This document shows positions 5,515 to 5,608 of a stretch of 5,608 nucleotides of DNA, in pieces (position 1 is the stretch's first letter; every line of letters starts with the position of its first letter). The notes under the pieces were generated by a model, which did no database searches, had not been told where the DNA came from, and was given only the letters and a program-made list of their open reading frames with translations. The stretch comes from Acidaminococcus fermentans. Its GTDB lineage: Bacteria; Bacillota_C; Negativicutes; Acidaminococcales; Acidaminococcaceae. The stretch covers positions 1-5,608 of the forward strand of contig SFHH01000134.1 of NCBI GenBank assembly GCA_004555735.1, given 5' to 3'. The translations under genes were made by a program, and so were the position numbers.

Positions 5515-5608
5515 GCTGTCGCTGAGGCAGCGAGACGAACTTTGAGAACTGAATATTGTTGACAGATGTGCGGGTCAAGTCACCTTTACGGTGATGAGAT
5601 CGAGTCAC
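5515..5608 (+). other. Probable rRNA operon leader (5' part; mature rRNA not reached)
   Basis: The transcript from P2 would run from about 5515 to the window end without a reading frame. It carries a boxB-like hairpin and boxA-like element first, then TTGTTGACA (5557-5565), a TCACC/GGTGA hairpin (5580-5584 with 5590-5594) and a near-repeat TCAAGTCAC (5575-5583) / TCGAGTCAC (5600-5608). The strong twin promoters plus boxA-like sequence are typical of a 16S-first rRNA operon. No 16S sequence is visible, so the downstream gene is inferred. Confidence 0.7.
5519..5553 (+). promoter_or_regulatory. boxB-like hairpin and boxA-like antitermination element
   Basis: TCGCTG (5519-5524) and CAGCGA (5528-5533) form a perfect six-pair hairpin with an AGG loop. 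GAACTTTGAGAACTGAA follows at 5537-5553 and closely resembles the Firmicutes rRNA boxA (CTTTGAAAACTGAA type) bound by NusB/S10. An alternative pairing of GCTG (5515-5518) with CAGC (5528-5531) is possible. Confidence 0.6.

Noticed and set aside
5559..5587. Third TTGACA (5559-5564) as another rRNA promoter
   Set aside because: No acceptable -10 lies 16-18 nt downstream; the region there reads ACCTTTACGG. It lies inside the leader after boxA.

Overview
The window looks like chromosomal DNA of a Firmicutes-type anaerobe, most likely a Negativicute such as an Acidaminococcus or Phascolarctobacterium relative. This rests on moderate GC, strong GGAGG ribosome sites, several GTG starts, a liv operon followed by a CBS-ACT protein and a DUF951 protein, an adhesin-E-like exported protein, and a Firmicutes-style rRNA leader. 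The genus is an inference. All recognisable genes are on the + strand.

Bases 1-3832 are the distal part of a high-affinity branched-chain amino acid ABC transporter operon. The order is livH (5' end cut off), livM, livG and livF, then an AcuB-like protein with two CBS domains and an ACT domain, then a small DUF951 protein. Junctions are tight: livH/livM are adjacent, livM/livG overlap by 26 nt, livG/livF overlap by 1 nt, and the CBS-ACT and DUF951 genes overlap by up to 20 nt. LivH and LivM form the membrane channel and LivG and LivF the ATPase pair. The periplasmic binding protein (LivJ/K type) is not in the window and is probably upstream. The CBS-ACT protein has domains suited to sensing nucleotides and amino acids, so it could tie uptake to cell state.

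Bases 3833-3955 hold the operon end: a hairpin just after the last stop codon, then a strong intrinsic terminator. The -35 box of the next promoter lies in the terminator's right arm, so one short segment ends one operon and starts the next.

Bases 3965-5358 are a two-gene unit. The first gene encodes an exported protein made of two copies of a ~109-residue module resembling the surface-adhesin E fold. The second encodes a membrane protein with an N-terminal zinc ribbon, a Gln/Asn-rich linker and a C-terminal DUF805 domain.

Bases 5359-5608 contain no gene. They hold what looks like the promoter and leader region of an rRNA operon: two promoters with identical hexamers and spacing (TTGACA, 17 nt, TAATAT), each followed by a small hairpin and a boxA-like CTTTGAG sequence, with an 18-bp palindrome between them. 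The window stops before any mature rRNA. An odd-length window ending at the threshold of an rRNA operon would fit an assembly contig end. I see no mobile element, CRISPR array or tRNA. No clearly new system is visible; the most unusual parts are the terminator/promoter overlap, the doubled rRNA promoter modules and the CBS-ACT gene in the liv operon.
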